NCBI RefSeq assembly: GCF_040290245.1
Contig: NZ_PSMQ01000018.1
Span: 1-32,054, forward strand
Origin: Thermus_A sp040290245
GTDB lineage: Bacteria > Deinococcota > Deinococci > Deinococcales > Thermaceae
Length of the DNA stretch: 32,054 nt
Direction: 5' to 3'
The first letter of the stretch is position 1; each line of letters opens with the position of its first letter. The notes beneath the pieces were generated by a model, which made no database searches, was not told the DNA's origin, and worked only from the letters and a program-made list of their open reading frames with translations. This document shows, one piece after another, positions 1-7,297 of the stretch. The position numbers and the translations under genes were made by a program.

Positions 1-500
1 AACCGGACCTCTCCTGGCACCGCCTCCCCCTCCCAGAGCTCCGCCGCAAGCCCCATGCCCCGGGCCTTTTCCAAAAGGCGACGCGCCCTTTCTAGGCCCC
101 TTCCCCGCACATAGACCCGGCGTATGGTCAGGCCCTCGCAAAAGGCCTCCAGATGAGCCTCCGCCTGCCGACCCGCCCCCACCAGAAGGAGCGCCCCCTC
201 CCTTTCCGGGGCCAAGGTCAAGGCGGCCAGGAGGGAGAGGGCGGCGGTCCTTTTCTGGGTGAGTTCCTCGGCCTCGAGGTGGTGCACCCTTCCCGTCCTC
301 AGATCCTTCACCCAAAGCTCGGCAAAGACGGAGGGCGTCCTTTCCGGCTCCACCGTGACCAGCTTGCACAGGGCAAACCGGTCATCCGCCGCGGGCATGG
401 TGAGGAAACTGCCCCCGGGAATGGGGAGAACGGTCCGCTTTGGAGGCTCGAGACCCATAAGGAGAAGCCTTCTGATCTCCTCCGCGATCTTCAGGTACAC
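1..500 (-). CDS. Ornithine cyclodeaminase/mu-crystallin family protein, C-terminal part missing
   Basis: The reading frame enters from the left edge and starts at a GTG at 500. It gives about 166 residues, the N-terminal half of a family that is usually 310-340 residues long. Visible family features are the GGSFLTMPA stretch, the KLVTV segment with its conserved lysine, the ELT-x-RTAA motif, and a following GAG that begins the NAD(P)-binding Rossmann part. Members reduce cyclic imines or deaminate ornithine, lysine or proline-like amino acids; the substrate cannot be told here. An in-frame stop lies two codons upstream of the GTG, so the start cannot move out; an internal ATG at 458 is the only other candidate. 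The N-terminus is shorter than usual for the family. A -10-like box ends about 5 nt before the GTG, so the message is probably leaderless. The gene is divergent from the thioredoxin-like gene. Truncation is by the window edge. Confidence 0.8.
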   Translation of the reverse strand, partial: MYLKIAEEIRRLLLMGLEPPKRTVLPIPGGSFLTMPAADDRFALCKLVTVEPERTPSVFAELWVKDLRTGRVHHLEAEELTQKRTAALSLLAALTLAPEREGALLLVGAGRQAEAHLEAFCEGLTIRRVYVRGRGLERARRLLEKARGMGLAAELWEGEAVPGEVR

Positions 501-502
501 CT

Positions 503-511
503 TTTATACTA
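503..511. promoter_or_regulatory. Overlapping divergent -10 boxes (bidirectional promoter)
   Basis: The two start codons (GTG at 500 on the minus strand, ATG at 517 on the plus strand) are separated by only 16 bp. TATACT at 505-510 on the plus strand lies 6 nt before the ATG. The same bases read TAGTAT (511-506) or TATAAA (508-503) on the minus strand, 5 or 2 nt before the GTG. No good -35 box was seen for either direction. Both messages would be leaderless. The boxes are seen; their use is inferred. Confidence 0.6.
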
Positions 512-516
512 AAACC

Positions 517-1089
517 ATGCTGGTCTATCCTGAACTTCCCCTGGGTAGCCCCCTGATTGACGCGGAGCTTCCCGACTACACCGGGAGGCCCCACCGGCTT
601 TCGGCCTTTCAGGAGCCCCTTTTGGCCGTGGTCTTCATGTGCAACCACTGCCCCTACGTCAAGGGGTCCATCCAGGAGCTGGTGGAGCTGGCCAAGACCT
701 ACCGAGGCCGGGTGGCCTTCGTGGGCATCAACCCCAACGACTGGGAAAGATACCCCGAGGACAGCCCCGAAGGGATGGCCCGGTTTGCCGAGGAGAACGG
801 CCTCTTCTTCCCCTACCTGGTGGACGAAACCCAGGAGGTGGCCAAGGCCTATAAGGCCCTGCGCACCCCAGAGGTCTTCCTCTTTGACGAGAAGCGCCTC
901 CTGCGCTACCACGGCCGGGTGAACGACAACCCCAAGTTCCCCGCTGAGGTAAGGGAACACACCTTGAAGGAGGCGATTGAGGCCCTCCTGGCCGGGAAGG
1001 AGCCCCCCTCCCCTGTGGCCCAGGCCATCGGGTGCACCATCAAGTGGCGGCCGGGCAACGAACCCGAGGTGGCGATTCAAAAATCCTAG
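517..1089 (+). CDS. Thioredoxin-like (AhpC/TSA-type) redox protein
   Basis: This 190-residue protein has a thioredoxin fold of the peroxiredoxin-like type. A hydrophobic strand ends in the redox motif C42-N-H-C45 followed by PYVKG, then a GINPND segment and a strand near LRTPEVFLFD that carries the cis-proline expected next to the active site. No signal peptide is visible, so a cytoplasmic thiol reductant or peroxidase role is likely; its partner is unknown. The start is the first ATG after a TATACT box (505-510) with only 6 nt between, which fits a leaderless message. Longer upstream in-frame extensions run across the divergent gene and are not credible. The family of small redox proteins with a CNHCPYV motif is widespread and is usually annotated simply as thioredoxin family protein. 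Confidence 0.85.
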   Translation: MLVYPELPLGSPLIDAELPDYTGRPHRLSAFQEPLLAVVFMCNHCPYVKGSIQELVELAKTYRGRVAFVGINPNDWERYPEDSPEGMARFAEENGLFFPYLVDETQEVAKAYKALRTPEVFLFDEKRLLRYHGRVNDNPKFPAEVREHTLKEAIEALLAGKEPPSPVAQAIGCTIKWRPGNEPEVAIQKS

Positions 1090-1137
1090 CGGTGGCCCGG
1101 TGCGGCCGCGAAAGGCGTGAAGGAGGTTGAGAGGCCT

Positions 1138-1166
1138 GGCCCTTGGCTCGGTCTAAAGCCAGGGCC
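1138..1166 (+). terminator. Possible stem-loop after the thioredoxin-like gene
   Basis: An imperfect GC-rich hairpin pairs 1138-1148 with 1157-1166, with one bulged base and an 8-nt loop, about 50 nt after the stop codon. No T run follows, so it is at best a weak or factor-dependent terminator. Confidence 0.3.
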
Positions 1167-1176
1167 TAAGGGTGGC

Positions 1177-1204
1177 TTGGCATGGGCATCCCTGGCGGTA
1201 GAAT
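1177..1204 (+). promoter_or_regulatory. Promoter of the epimerase gene
   Basis: TTGGCA (1177-1182) and TAGAAT (1199-1204) are separated by 16 bp. This places transcription start near 1211 and gives a leader of about 37 nt that contains AAAGGAG (1238-1244) before the ATG at 1248. Confidence 0.65.
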
Positions 1205-1247
1205 GGCCCAGGTCTCTCGGGGAGGAAGCCCCGAAGGAAAGGAGCGT

Positions 1248-2207
1248 ATGCGCGTTCTTGTCACCGGTGGAGCTGGGTTTATCGGGAGCCACATCGCGGA
1301 GGACCTGTTGAGAAGGGGCCTCGAGGTGGCGGTATTAGACAACTTCGCTACAGGCAAAAGGGAAAACCTCCCCCAGGGCGTGCGCCTCTACGAGGTGGAC
1401 CTAAGGGACAAGGAGGGGGTCCACAGGGCCTTTAAGGACTTCCGGCCCACCCACCTCTCCCACCAGGCGGCCCAGGCCTCGGTCAAGGTCAGCGTGGAGG
1501 ACCCCTACCTGGACTTTTCCATCAACCTCCTGGGCGGGCTTCACCTTCTGGAGGCGGCACGGTCCTTTGGCGTGGAGAAAGTGCTCTTCGCCTCCACCGG
1601 GGGGGCGCTTTACGGGGAGGTTCCGGAAGGGGAAAGGGCCTCGGAGGACTGGCCCCCGAAACCCAAAAGCCCTTACGCGGCCAGCAAGGCCTCCTTTGAA
1701 CATTACCTCTCGGTGTACGGACAGAACTACGGTCTAAAATGGGTCTCCCTCCGCTATGGGAACGTCTACGGGCCCAGGCAGGACCCCCATGGGGAGGCGG
1801 GGGTGGTGGCCATCTTCATCGGGAGGCTTCTCGAGGGGAAGCCCGTCACCCTTTACGCCCGCAAAACCCAGGGGGACGAGGGGTGCGTGCGGGACTACAT
1901 CTACGTGCAGGACGTGGTGGAGGCCCACGCTTTGGCCCTTTTTGAGCTCGAGGGGGTCTACAACGTGGGCACGGGGGAGGGCCGTACCACCCAGGAGGTC
2001 CTCCGGGCCGTGGCCAAGGCCTTGGGCAAGGATCAAAAAGGGATAGAGGTCCATCCCGCCCCACCCCGGAGCGGCGACCTGGAACGAAGCGTGCTCTCCC
2101 CCGCCCGCCTTATGGAAAAGGGCTGGCGGCCCCAGGTGGCCTTCGAAGAAGGGGTGGCCCGGACCGCCGCCTGGTTTAAAGGGCGCTCGGCCCCTTCCCC
2201 AGGGTAA
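1248..2207 (+). CDS. NAD-dependent sugar-nucleotide epimerase/dehydratase (UDP-glucose 4-epimerase type)
   Basis: This 319-residue extended short-chain dehydrogenase starts with the NAD-binding motif GGAGFIG (residues 7-13). It has the catalytic S116/T117 region and the Y143-x3-K147 catalytic pair, and continues with the LRYGNVYGPRQ and VRDYIYVQDV segments typical of GalE-like and RmlB-like enzymes. The likely role is making a nucleotide sugar, such as UDP-galactose, for cell-surface glycans; the exact sugar cannot be read from the sequence. The ATG at 1248 is chosen because it has a promoter and a purine-rich ribosome-binding site. An upstream in-frame start at 1182 overlaps the -35 box. The 3' end overlaps the convergent lyase gene by 32 bp. 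Confidence 0.85.
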   Translation: MRVLVTGGAGFIGSHIAEDLLRRGLEVAVLDNFATGKRENLPQGVRLYEVDLRDKEGVHRAFKDFRPTHLSHQAAQASVKVSVEDPYLDFSINLLGGLHLLEAARSFGVEKVLFASTGGALYGEVPEGERASEDWPPKPKSPYAASKASFEHYLSVYGQNYGLKWVSLRYGNVYGPRQDPHGEAGVVAIFIGRLLEGKPVTLYARKTQGDEGCVRDYIYVQDVVEAHALALFELEGVYNVGTGEGRTTQEVLRAVAKALGKDQKGIEVHPAPPRSGDLERSVLSPARLMEKGWRPQVAFEEGVARTAAWFKGRSAPSPG

Positions 2208-3558
2208 GGAGAAAGCCCCGCGCCCTTTTGATGCGGGCCCTGTAAGCGGAAACCGCCTTCAAGTCCTCCTTGAGGCGCTTTCTCGCCCGCTGGAGGCTCG
2301 CTTGTTGGGCCGGCCTGGAGGCCCCTCCTAAGACCCTCCTCCGCTCGAGGAAGGCCTCTAAGGAGAGCATCTCCTTCCATTCCCCCTCCGAAACCCCCAA
2401 GGCCTCGGGGCGAAGATCGGGAAGGGCCCGGCGCACCCGGGCGTAGGCCTCGTCCAGAGGAAGGCCCTTCCGCACCAGGAGGTCCACCGCCTCGGAAGCA
2501 AAAAGCGCAGGCTCGAGGCCCAAGACCAGGTTCTCCGGCACAAAGGCGCTCTCCTCCAAGGCCACCCTAAGGAGCTCCAGCGCCCCTTCCCCCACCTCCA
2601 AAACCTCATCCAGGGGCTCCAACACCCCGGTGCTGTGGTCGTTTAAATCGGTAAAGGGGGTGTTGTGGACGAGGGCCAGAAGGGTCTGAACCCCCCCCAG
2701 GAGCCTTCCGGCATAGATGCGGGCGTGCTCCAGAACCACCGGGTTGTGCTTCTGGGGCATGAGGCTCGAGCCCTGGGCCACCTGCTCCCCCACCAGAAAC
2801 CCTCCCCGTTCGGCCCAGAACAGGAGGTCGTGGATAAGGCGGGAAAGGCTGGAGCCCAGAATCGAGAGGGCGGCGGCGAGCTCTGCGGCGTAATCCCCCG
2901 CGGCCACCGCGTCCAGGGTGTTCTCCACGGGGCCCTCAAACCCCAGAAGCTGGGCCAGGTAAACCCGGTCCACCCCATAAGGGTTCCCCGCCAGCGCACT
3001 CGCCCCCAAAGGGGATCGGTTGAGGGTGGAAAGGGCGGAGAGAAGCCGGTGAAAGTCCCGGGCAAGGAGGCCTTCTACCCCTAGGAGGTAGTGGCCCAAA
3101 GCGGTGGGCTGGGCCGGCCGGTGGTGGGTGTAGACCACAATGGGGGTCCCCAGGTGCTCCCCCGAGAGGCGAAGGAGCTGCCGCCTGAGCCGGAGGAGGT
3201 CCCCTAAAAGGGCAAGGAGTCGGTCCCGGAGGTAGCTCCGGAAGACGGTCATGTCCAGGTCGTTCCGGGAAAGCCCCCGACGGACCGCTCCCGCCACCTC
3301 CTTTCCCCAGTGTTCCTCGAGCTGGACATAGATGGAGAAGAAGACGTCCTCCACCTCGCCGGTGAAACTGGGAAGGGGCAGGGTGCGAAGCTCCCTCAAG
3401 GCCTCTGCCGCCTCGTTCGCTTTTTCCACGCCCAGCCTGGCCAGACCCAGGGCGTAGGCGGTGAGGGCATCAAAGAAATAGGGGGCGAGCTTCTCCCTGG
3501 CCAACCGGTACTGGCGGGCAAGGACCCAGCGGCGGTACGTCGCGTGCCAGCGGGGCAT
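2176..3558 (-). CDS. Argininosuccinate lyase-like enzyme (fumarase/aspartase superfamily)
   Basis: The 460-residue product carries the superfamily signature GSSLMPQKHNP (residues 263-273), whose flexible loop holds the catalytic serine, and the YTHHRPAQPTALGH segment that matches the YTHLQ-AQP-LGH region of argininosuccinate lyase. RGLSRNDLDMT corresponds to the substrate-binding GRSRND-type motif. The N-terminal region is shorter and diverged from true ArgH, which begins with a WGGRF-type segment that is absent here. No arginine-synthesis gene is nearby. It may therefore be an ArgH paralogue acting on another amino-acid adduct. The chosen ATG at 3558 lacks a clear ribosome-binding site; a TTG at 3612 is an alternative but would lie on the operator-like palindrome. 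The gene is divergent from the ABC/CoA-ligase operon. Confidence 0.75.
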   Translation of the reverse strand: MPRWHATYRRWVLARQYRLAREKLAPYFFDALTAYALGLARLGVEKANEAAEALRELRTLPLPSFTGEVEDVFFSIYVQLEEHWGKEVAGAVRRGLSRNDLDMTVFRSYLRDRLLALLGDLLRLRRQLLRLSGEHLGTPIVVYTHHRPAQPTALGHYLLGVEGLLARDFHRLLSALSTLNRSPLGASALAGNPYGVDRVYLAQLLGFEGPVENTLDAVAAGDYAAELAAALSILGSSLSRLIHDLLFWAERGGFLVGEQVAQGSSLMPQKHNPVVLEHARIYAGRLLGGVQTLLALVHNTPFTDLNDHSTGVLEPLDEVLEVGEGALELLRVALEESAFVPENLVLGLEPALFASEAVDLLVRKGLPLDEAYARVRRALPDLRPEALGVSEGEWKEMLSLEAFLERRRVLGGASRPAQQASLQRARKRLKEDLKAVSAYRARIKRARGFLLTLGKGPSAL

Positions 3559-3598
3559 GCCCCCATGGTACTTGACAAAGGTCGGGGCCCTCGGATAC

Positions 3599-3623
3599 GG
3601 TAAGCTTACCAACCGGTCGGTAA
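3599..3623. promoter_or_regulatory. Two overlapping palindromes, PfmR-like (TetR-family) operator
   Basis: A perfect 12-bp palindrome (3599-3610, GGTAAGCTTACC) shares its right arm with a near-perfect 18-bp palindrome (3606-3623, arms TTACC and GGTAA around ACCGGT). Read on the minus strand, 3622-3607 is TACCGACCGGTTGGTA. This fits the consensus TACCGACCGNTNGGTN that I recall for the Thermus thermophilus TetR-family repressor PfmR, a regulator of phenylacetate and fatty-acid genes. The site lies between the lyase and the ABC/CoA-ligase operon. A TTGACA (3572-3577) with GATACG 16 bp later would start transcription inside the site, so a second, repressible plus-strand promoter is possible. The palindromes are seen; the regulator is inferred. 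Confidence 0.65.
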
Positions 3624-3647
3624 TATGCCCTCGCGTCCTCTGGGGGC

Positions 3648-3675
3648 TTGCCAGACGGTGGAGCCGTGTTATACT
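3648..3675 (+). promoter_or_regulatory. Promoter of the ABC importer/CoA ligase operon
   Basis: TTGCCA (3648-3653) and TATACT (3670-3675) are 16 bp apart, with start expected near 3682. A strong AGAGGAGG ribosome-binding site (3687-3694) precedes the ATG at 3701. The operator-like palindromes lie about 25 bp upstream of the -35 box. Confidence 0.75.
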
Positions 3676-3700
3676 GGGTGCAAATCAGAGGAGGTGTGGC

Positions 3701-4882
3701 ATGAAACGCAGGGAGGTCTTGAAGACGGGTATCGGTGTCGCAGCGGCCTTGGGTATTCCGCACATCGCCTTTTCCCAGGCCAGGCCGGTCAAGGTGGGTC
3801 TGCTTCTGCCCCTTACCGGCCCCTTTGCCTTTGCAGGCCAGGCGGGCCTCGAGGGGTTTCGGGATGCGGCGGAGTACGTGAACGAGGTCCTTGGGGGCAT
3901 CGGGGGTAGGCGGTTCGAGCTCGTGGTGGAGGACACGGGCTATGACGTGGCCAAGGCCACCGCCGCCTTTAACCGGATCGTCTCCCGGGAACGCCCCGAG
4001 GAACTCCTCTTCGTCTACGGAGACTCCACGGGCACGGCCAAGGCCCTGGCCCCTGAGGTGACCCGGCTGGGCCTTCCCTTTTCCGCTACCAGCTTTTCCA
4101 GCGAGCTGGCCGACCCGGAGAAATACCCCACCATCTACGTCTTCGGTCCCACCTACAACGACATGTTTGAGGCCCTCCTCCGCCAGATCCGGCGCACCAA
4201 GGGCCGGGCCCGGGTGGCCCTGGTCTACTCCAACACCGAGTTCGGCCGCGACCCCATCCCCTACGCCAAAAAACGGGCCCCGGAGCTCAAGATGGAGATC
4301 GTCCACGAGGAGGTCACGCCTCCGAGCCTCACCGACGCCACCCCCATCGTCTTGAACCTGCGCCGGGCCAATCCCGACTTTGTCCTCCTCCAGGGGTACG
4401 CCCTTTCCGCCGAACCCCTCATCCTGCGCACGGCGAGGGAACAAGGCCTAAAGGCCAGCTTCATGGGCACCTACTACTCCGCGGAGCTCGCCCTCATCCA
4501 AAGGGCGGGGCCTGCGGCGGAGGGTTTTATCGTCACCTACCACAACCCGTACTGGTACGACAGCCTGAACCAGGGTGTCCAGGAGCTGAGGCGGTTCCGT
4601 CAGAGCAAGGGGCGGGATGTCTCCTACCGGACCACCTACTACATGGGCGGCGCGGCCGCCATCTTCACCATCGCGGAGGCCATGCGCCGGGCGGCCCAGG
4701 CGGGGAAGCTGAACCGGGCCGGGTTGGCGGAGTATCTGGAGAAGATCTCCGACTATACGGCTTTTGGCCTTTCCCAAGGGTACAGGTTCGTCAACCACCG
4801 TCTTCCCTACACCAAGCTCTACCGGGCCAACGTCAAAGACGGGCGGTTTGACGCCATCACCGACTGGATCACCCTGGGCTAA
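3701..4882 (+). CDS. ABC transporter substrate-binding protein, branched-chain amino acid/carboxylate type
   Basis: The 393-residue protein opens with KRREVLK followed by a hydrophobic stretch and an AFSQA cleavage-like site near residue 27. The paired arginines suggest export by the Tat route. The mature part starts with VKVGLLLPLTGPFAFAGQAGLEGF, typical of LivJ-like periplasmic-binding fold I proteins (family Peripla_BP_6). It should bind the solute outside the cytoplasmic membrane and deliver it to the permeases encoded next. In this family the ligand may be an amino acid, an amide or an aromatic or aliphatic carboxylate; the CoA ligase in the same operon favours a carboxylate. The stop codon overlaps the next start by one base (TAATG). 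Confidence 0.88.
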   Translation: MKRREVLKTGIGVAAALGIPHIAFSQARPVKVGLLLPLTGPFAFAGQAGLEGFRDAAEYVNEVLGGIGGRRFELVVEDTGYDVAKATAAFNRIVSRERPEELLFVYGDSTGTAKALAPEVTRLGLPFSATSFSSELADPEKYPTIYVFGPTYNDMFEALLRQIRRTKGRARVALVYSNTEFGRDPIPYAKKRAPELKMEIVHEEVTPPSLTDATPIVLNLRRANPDFVLLQGYALSAEPLILRTAREQGLKASFMGTYYSAELALIQRAGPAAEGFIVTYHNPYWYDSLNQGVQELRRFRQSKGRDVSYRTTYYMGGAAAIFTIAEAMRRAAQAGKLNRAGLAEYLEKISDYTAFGLSQGYRFVNHRLPYTKLYRANVKDGRFDAITDWITLG

Positions 4883-5754
4883 TGGACATCCTGCCCTACC
4901 TCCTTGGCGGCCTAGGCAACGGGGCTTTATACAGCCTCTTGGCCCTGGGGTTTGTCCTGGTCTACCGGGCCACCAGCGTGGTGAACTTCGCCATCGGGGA
5001 GTTTTTGTTGGTGGGGGCCTACCTGACCTACACCCTCTCCCTCCGCCTGCCCCTTTCTCTGGCCCTCCTCCTCGCCCTGCCCTTGGCCTTCCTCTTCGGC
5101 CTTCTGGTCGAGCGGGGGTTTGTCCGGCCCCTCCTGGGTAGGAACGTGGTGGCGGTGATCATGGCCACCATCGGCCTGGCCGCGGCGCTGGACGGAGGGG
5201 TCCTCCTCGTCTGGGGGGCGGACCTCAAGTACTTCCCCACCGGCCTGCCCGAGCTGGGGTTCGGGCTTGGAGGCCTCTACCTCTCCTCCCGGGCGGTTTG
5301 GAGCTTTCTTTTAGGCGCCCCCACCGCCCTTTTTCTCCTTTGGCTCCTCCAGAAAAGCCGGTACGGGGTCCTGGTCCGGGCCATCTCGGAAAGCGAGGTG
5401 GCGGCCCTGGCCTTGGGCATCCCCACCCGACGGCTCCTCGCCCTGGTCTGGGGGCTCTCCGGCGCTCTGGCCACCTTGGCCGGGGCGATGGTGGCCGTGG
5501 CGGGAGGGCTTGGGCCCAACCTGGTCCTGATGGGCCTTAAGGTTTTTCCGGTGGCCATCTTGGGCGGGCTGGACTCCGTGGGGGGTGCGGTGGTGGCCGG
5601 GCTCTTCCTGGGGGTGATCGAAGCCCTCTCCCAGCGGTTCCTCGAGCCCCTCCTTCCCGGCTTTACCGAGGCCGTCCCCTTCCTCCTGGTTTTCCTGGTC
5701 CTCCTCGTGAGGCCCTACGGCCTTTTCGGCCAACGGGAGATCGAACGGGTCTAA
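4882..5754 (+). CDS. ABC transporter permease, LivH type
   Basis: This 290-residue hydrophobic protein has about eight membrane segments. The N-terminal GGLGNGALYSLLALGFVLVYRATSVVNFAIGEF stretch is the hallmark of LivH-like permeases of the branched-chain amino acid transporter family. A cytoplasmic EAA-like coupling loop is visible around ISESEVAALALGIPTRRL, and the C-terminus ends in VRPYGLFGQREIERV as in LivH. It would form the inner-membrane pore with the LivM-type permease at the end of the operon. Translation is probably coupled to the binding-protein gene through the one-base overlap. Confidence 0.9.
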   Translation: MDILPYLLGGLGNGALYSLLALGFVLVYRATSVVNFAIGEFLLVGAYLTYTLSLRLPLSLALLLALPLAFLFGLLVERGFVRPLLGRNVVAVIMATIGLAAALDGGVLLVWGADLKYFPTGLPELGFGLGGLYLSSRAVWSFLLGAPTALFLLWLLQKSRYGVLVRAISESEVAALALGIPTRRLLALVWGLSGALATLAGAMVAVAGGLGPNLVLMGLKVFPVAILGGLDSVGGAVVAGLFLGVIEALSQRFLEPLLPGFTEAVPFLLVFLVLLVRPYGLFGQREIERV

Positions 5755-5765
5755 AGGGGGGCGGG

Positions 5766-6542
5766 ATGCTTTTTGTAGAAAATCTGAAAATAGTCTACCA
5801 GGGGGTGATCCTGGCCCTCCAGGGGGTCTCGCTTCGGGTGGGGGAAAAGGAGGCGGTGGCCCTTCTGGGGCCGAACGGGGCGGGGAAAAGCTCCCTGGTG
5901 CGGGCGGTGGCCGGGCTTCTGCCCAAGTTTGAGGGAAGGGTCCTGGACGGGCATATCCGGTTTTCCAACCAGGACACCACCCACGCCCCGGCGGAACGGG
6001 TCTCGGCCTTGGGGCTCACCACGGTCTTGGAGGGCCGGCCCCTCTTCCGCCACCTCACCCCGGTGGAAAACCTCATGGCGGCCGGCCACAGGCTCCCGGC
6101 CCGCGAGCTCAAGGAGGGGATCGAGGAGGTCTTCACCCGGTTTCCCAGGCTTTATGAACGGCGCAAGGAGCAGTCCGGCTACCTTTCCGGTGGGGAGCAG
6201 CAGATGCTCCTTCTGGCCATGGCCCTTCTCACCCGTCCCAGGCTTCTGGTGGTGGACGAGCCCTCCTTGGGCCTCGCCCCCAAGTTGGTGGAGGAAGTGA
6301 TGCGCACGCTGGACGAGTTAAGGAGGGAAAAGGGCCTAAGCCTCTTGCTGGTGGAACAAAACGCCCGGGCGGCTTTGGGCCTGGTGGAACGGGTCTATGT
6401 CCTGGAGCAAGGCCGGGTGGTCTTTGAGGGAAGCCGGGAAGAGGCGCAAAAGGACCAGGATGTGATGGAGTTCTACCTGGGCAAGGAAGTGGTAGGGTTC
6501 CGCCAGGCCAAACGCTACCGCAGGCGCAAACGCTGGGTGTGA
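5766..6542 (+). CDS. ABC transporter ATP-binding protein, LivF type
   Basis: The 258-residue ATPase has Walker A GPNGAGKS (residues 35-42), the signature LSGGEQQM from residue 140, and Walker B LLVVDEPSLGLAP. The segment between Walker A and the signature (LEGRPLFRHLTPVENL) is of the LivF kind. A basic tail of about 20 residues after the usual end of the fold (AKRYRRRKRWV) is unusual and may contact a partner or nucleic acid; its role is unknown. A purine-rich AAGGGGGG sits just before the ATG. The last codons overlap the start of the next ATPase gene. Confidence 0.9.
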   Translation: MLFVENLKIVYQGVILALQGVSLRVGEKEAVALLGPNGAGKSSLVRAVAGLLPKFEGRVLDGHIRFSNQDTTHAPAERVSALGLTTVLEGRPLFRHLTPVENLMAAGHRLPARELKEGIEEVFTRFPRLYERRKEQSGYLSGGEQQMLLLAMALLTRPRLLVVDEPSLGLAPKLVEEVMRTLDELRREKGLSLLLVEQNARAALGLVERVYVLEQGRVVFEGSREEAQKDQDVMEFYLGKEVVGFRQAKRYRRRKRWV

Positions 6543-7297
6543 GGATGGGTACGATTCTCGAGGTCAAGGATCTCCACCTCTCCTTCAAGGGGGTCAAGGC
6601 CCTCTCGGGGGTGAGCTTCTCCGTGGAGGAAGGGGCGTTTTTCGCGGTGATCGGGCCCAATGGGGCGGGCAAGACGAGCCTTTTGAACATCCTCTCTGGG
6701 GTCTATTCCCCAAGCCGGGGGGAGGTCCTTTTCCAAGGCAGACCCCTTAGGGGCCTTTCCCCCCAGGCCCGGGCCCGGCTGGGGCTGGGACGGACGTTCC
6801 AGGGCCTTGAGCTCTTCCGGGGGATGAGCGTTTTGGACAACGTCAAGCTGGGGGCGGAGCTCGCCCTGCCCCCTTACCCTCCGCTTTTTCCCAGGGCCCA
6901 GGTGGAATGGCGGCTCAGGGCCTGGGCGGAGGAGGTTTTGGATTACCTCCATCTTTCACCCTACCGCCACACCCCTGCGGGAATGCTGCCCTACGGCCTG
7001 CAAAAGCGGGTCGAGATCGCCCGGGCCTTGGCGGGGCGGCCCAGGCTTCTCCTTTTGGACGAGCCCATGGCCGGCCTCTCCCTGGAGGAGAAGCAGGACC
7101 TGGCACGGTTCTTGCTGGATGCTCGGGAGGAGTGGGGAATCACCCTTCTCTGGGTGGAGCATGACCTAAGAGCGGTCTTGGAGCTTTCCGACCAGGTCTT
7201 GGTCCTCTCCTACGGGGAGGTCCTCTATCTCGGAGGGCCCGAGGGTGTCAAGAAAAGCGCCAAGGTGGCGGAGGCGTACCTGGGAGGTGCGGTGTGA
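6539..7297 (+). CDS. ABC transporter ATP-binding protein, LivG type
   Basis: The 252-residue ATPase has Walker A GPNGAGKT (residues 39-46), a signature of the form LPYGLQKRVEIARAL and Walker B LLLLDEPMAGL. These match LivG-like subunits, in which the usual LSGGQ serine is replaced by a tyrosine-glycine pair. The start is taken as a GTG that overlaps the preceding stop (GTGA, 4 nt); an ATG two codons later (6545) is equally possible. The end overlaps the CoA-ligase start by 4 nt in the same way. With the LivF-type subunit it would form the ATPase dimer of the importer. Confidence 0.9.
   Translation: MRMGTILEVKDLHLSFKGVKALSGVSFSVEEGAFFAVIGPNGAGKTSLLNILSGVYSPSRGEVLFQGRPLRGLSPQARARLGLGRTFQGLELFRGMSVLDNVKLGAELALPPYPPLFPRAQVEWRLRAWAEEVLDYLHLSPYRHTPAGMLPYGLQKRVEIARALAGRPRLLLLDEPMAGLSLEEKQDLARFLLDAREEWGITLLWVEHDLRAVLELSDQVLVLSYGEVLYLGGPEGVKKSAKVAEAYLGGAV

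Noticed and set aside
1182..1247. Upstream start for the epimerase
   Set aside because: It would begin at the -35 box and add 22 residues before the standard GGAGFIG N-terminus; the ATG at 1248 has its own ribosome-binding site.
3470..4444. 324-codon open frame on the minus strand
   Set aside because: It is antisense to the clear binding-protein gene and crosses its promoter and operator.
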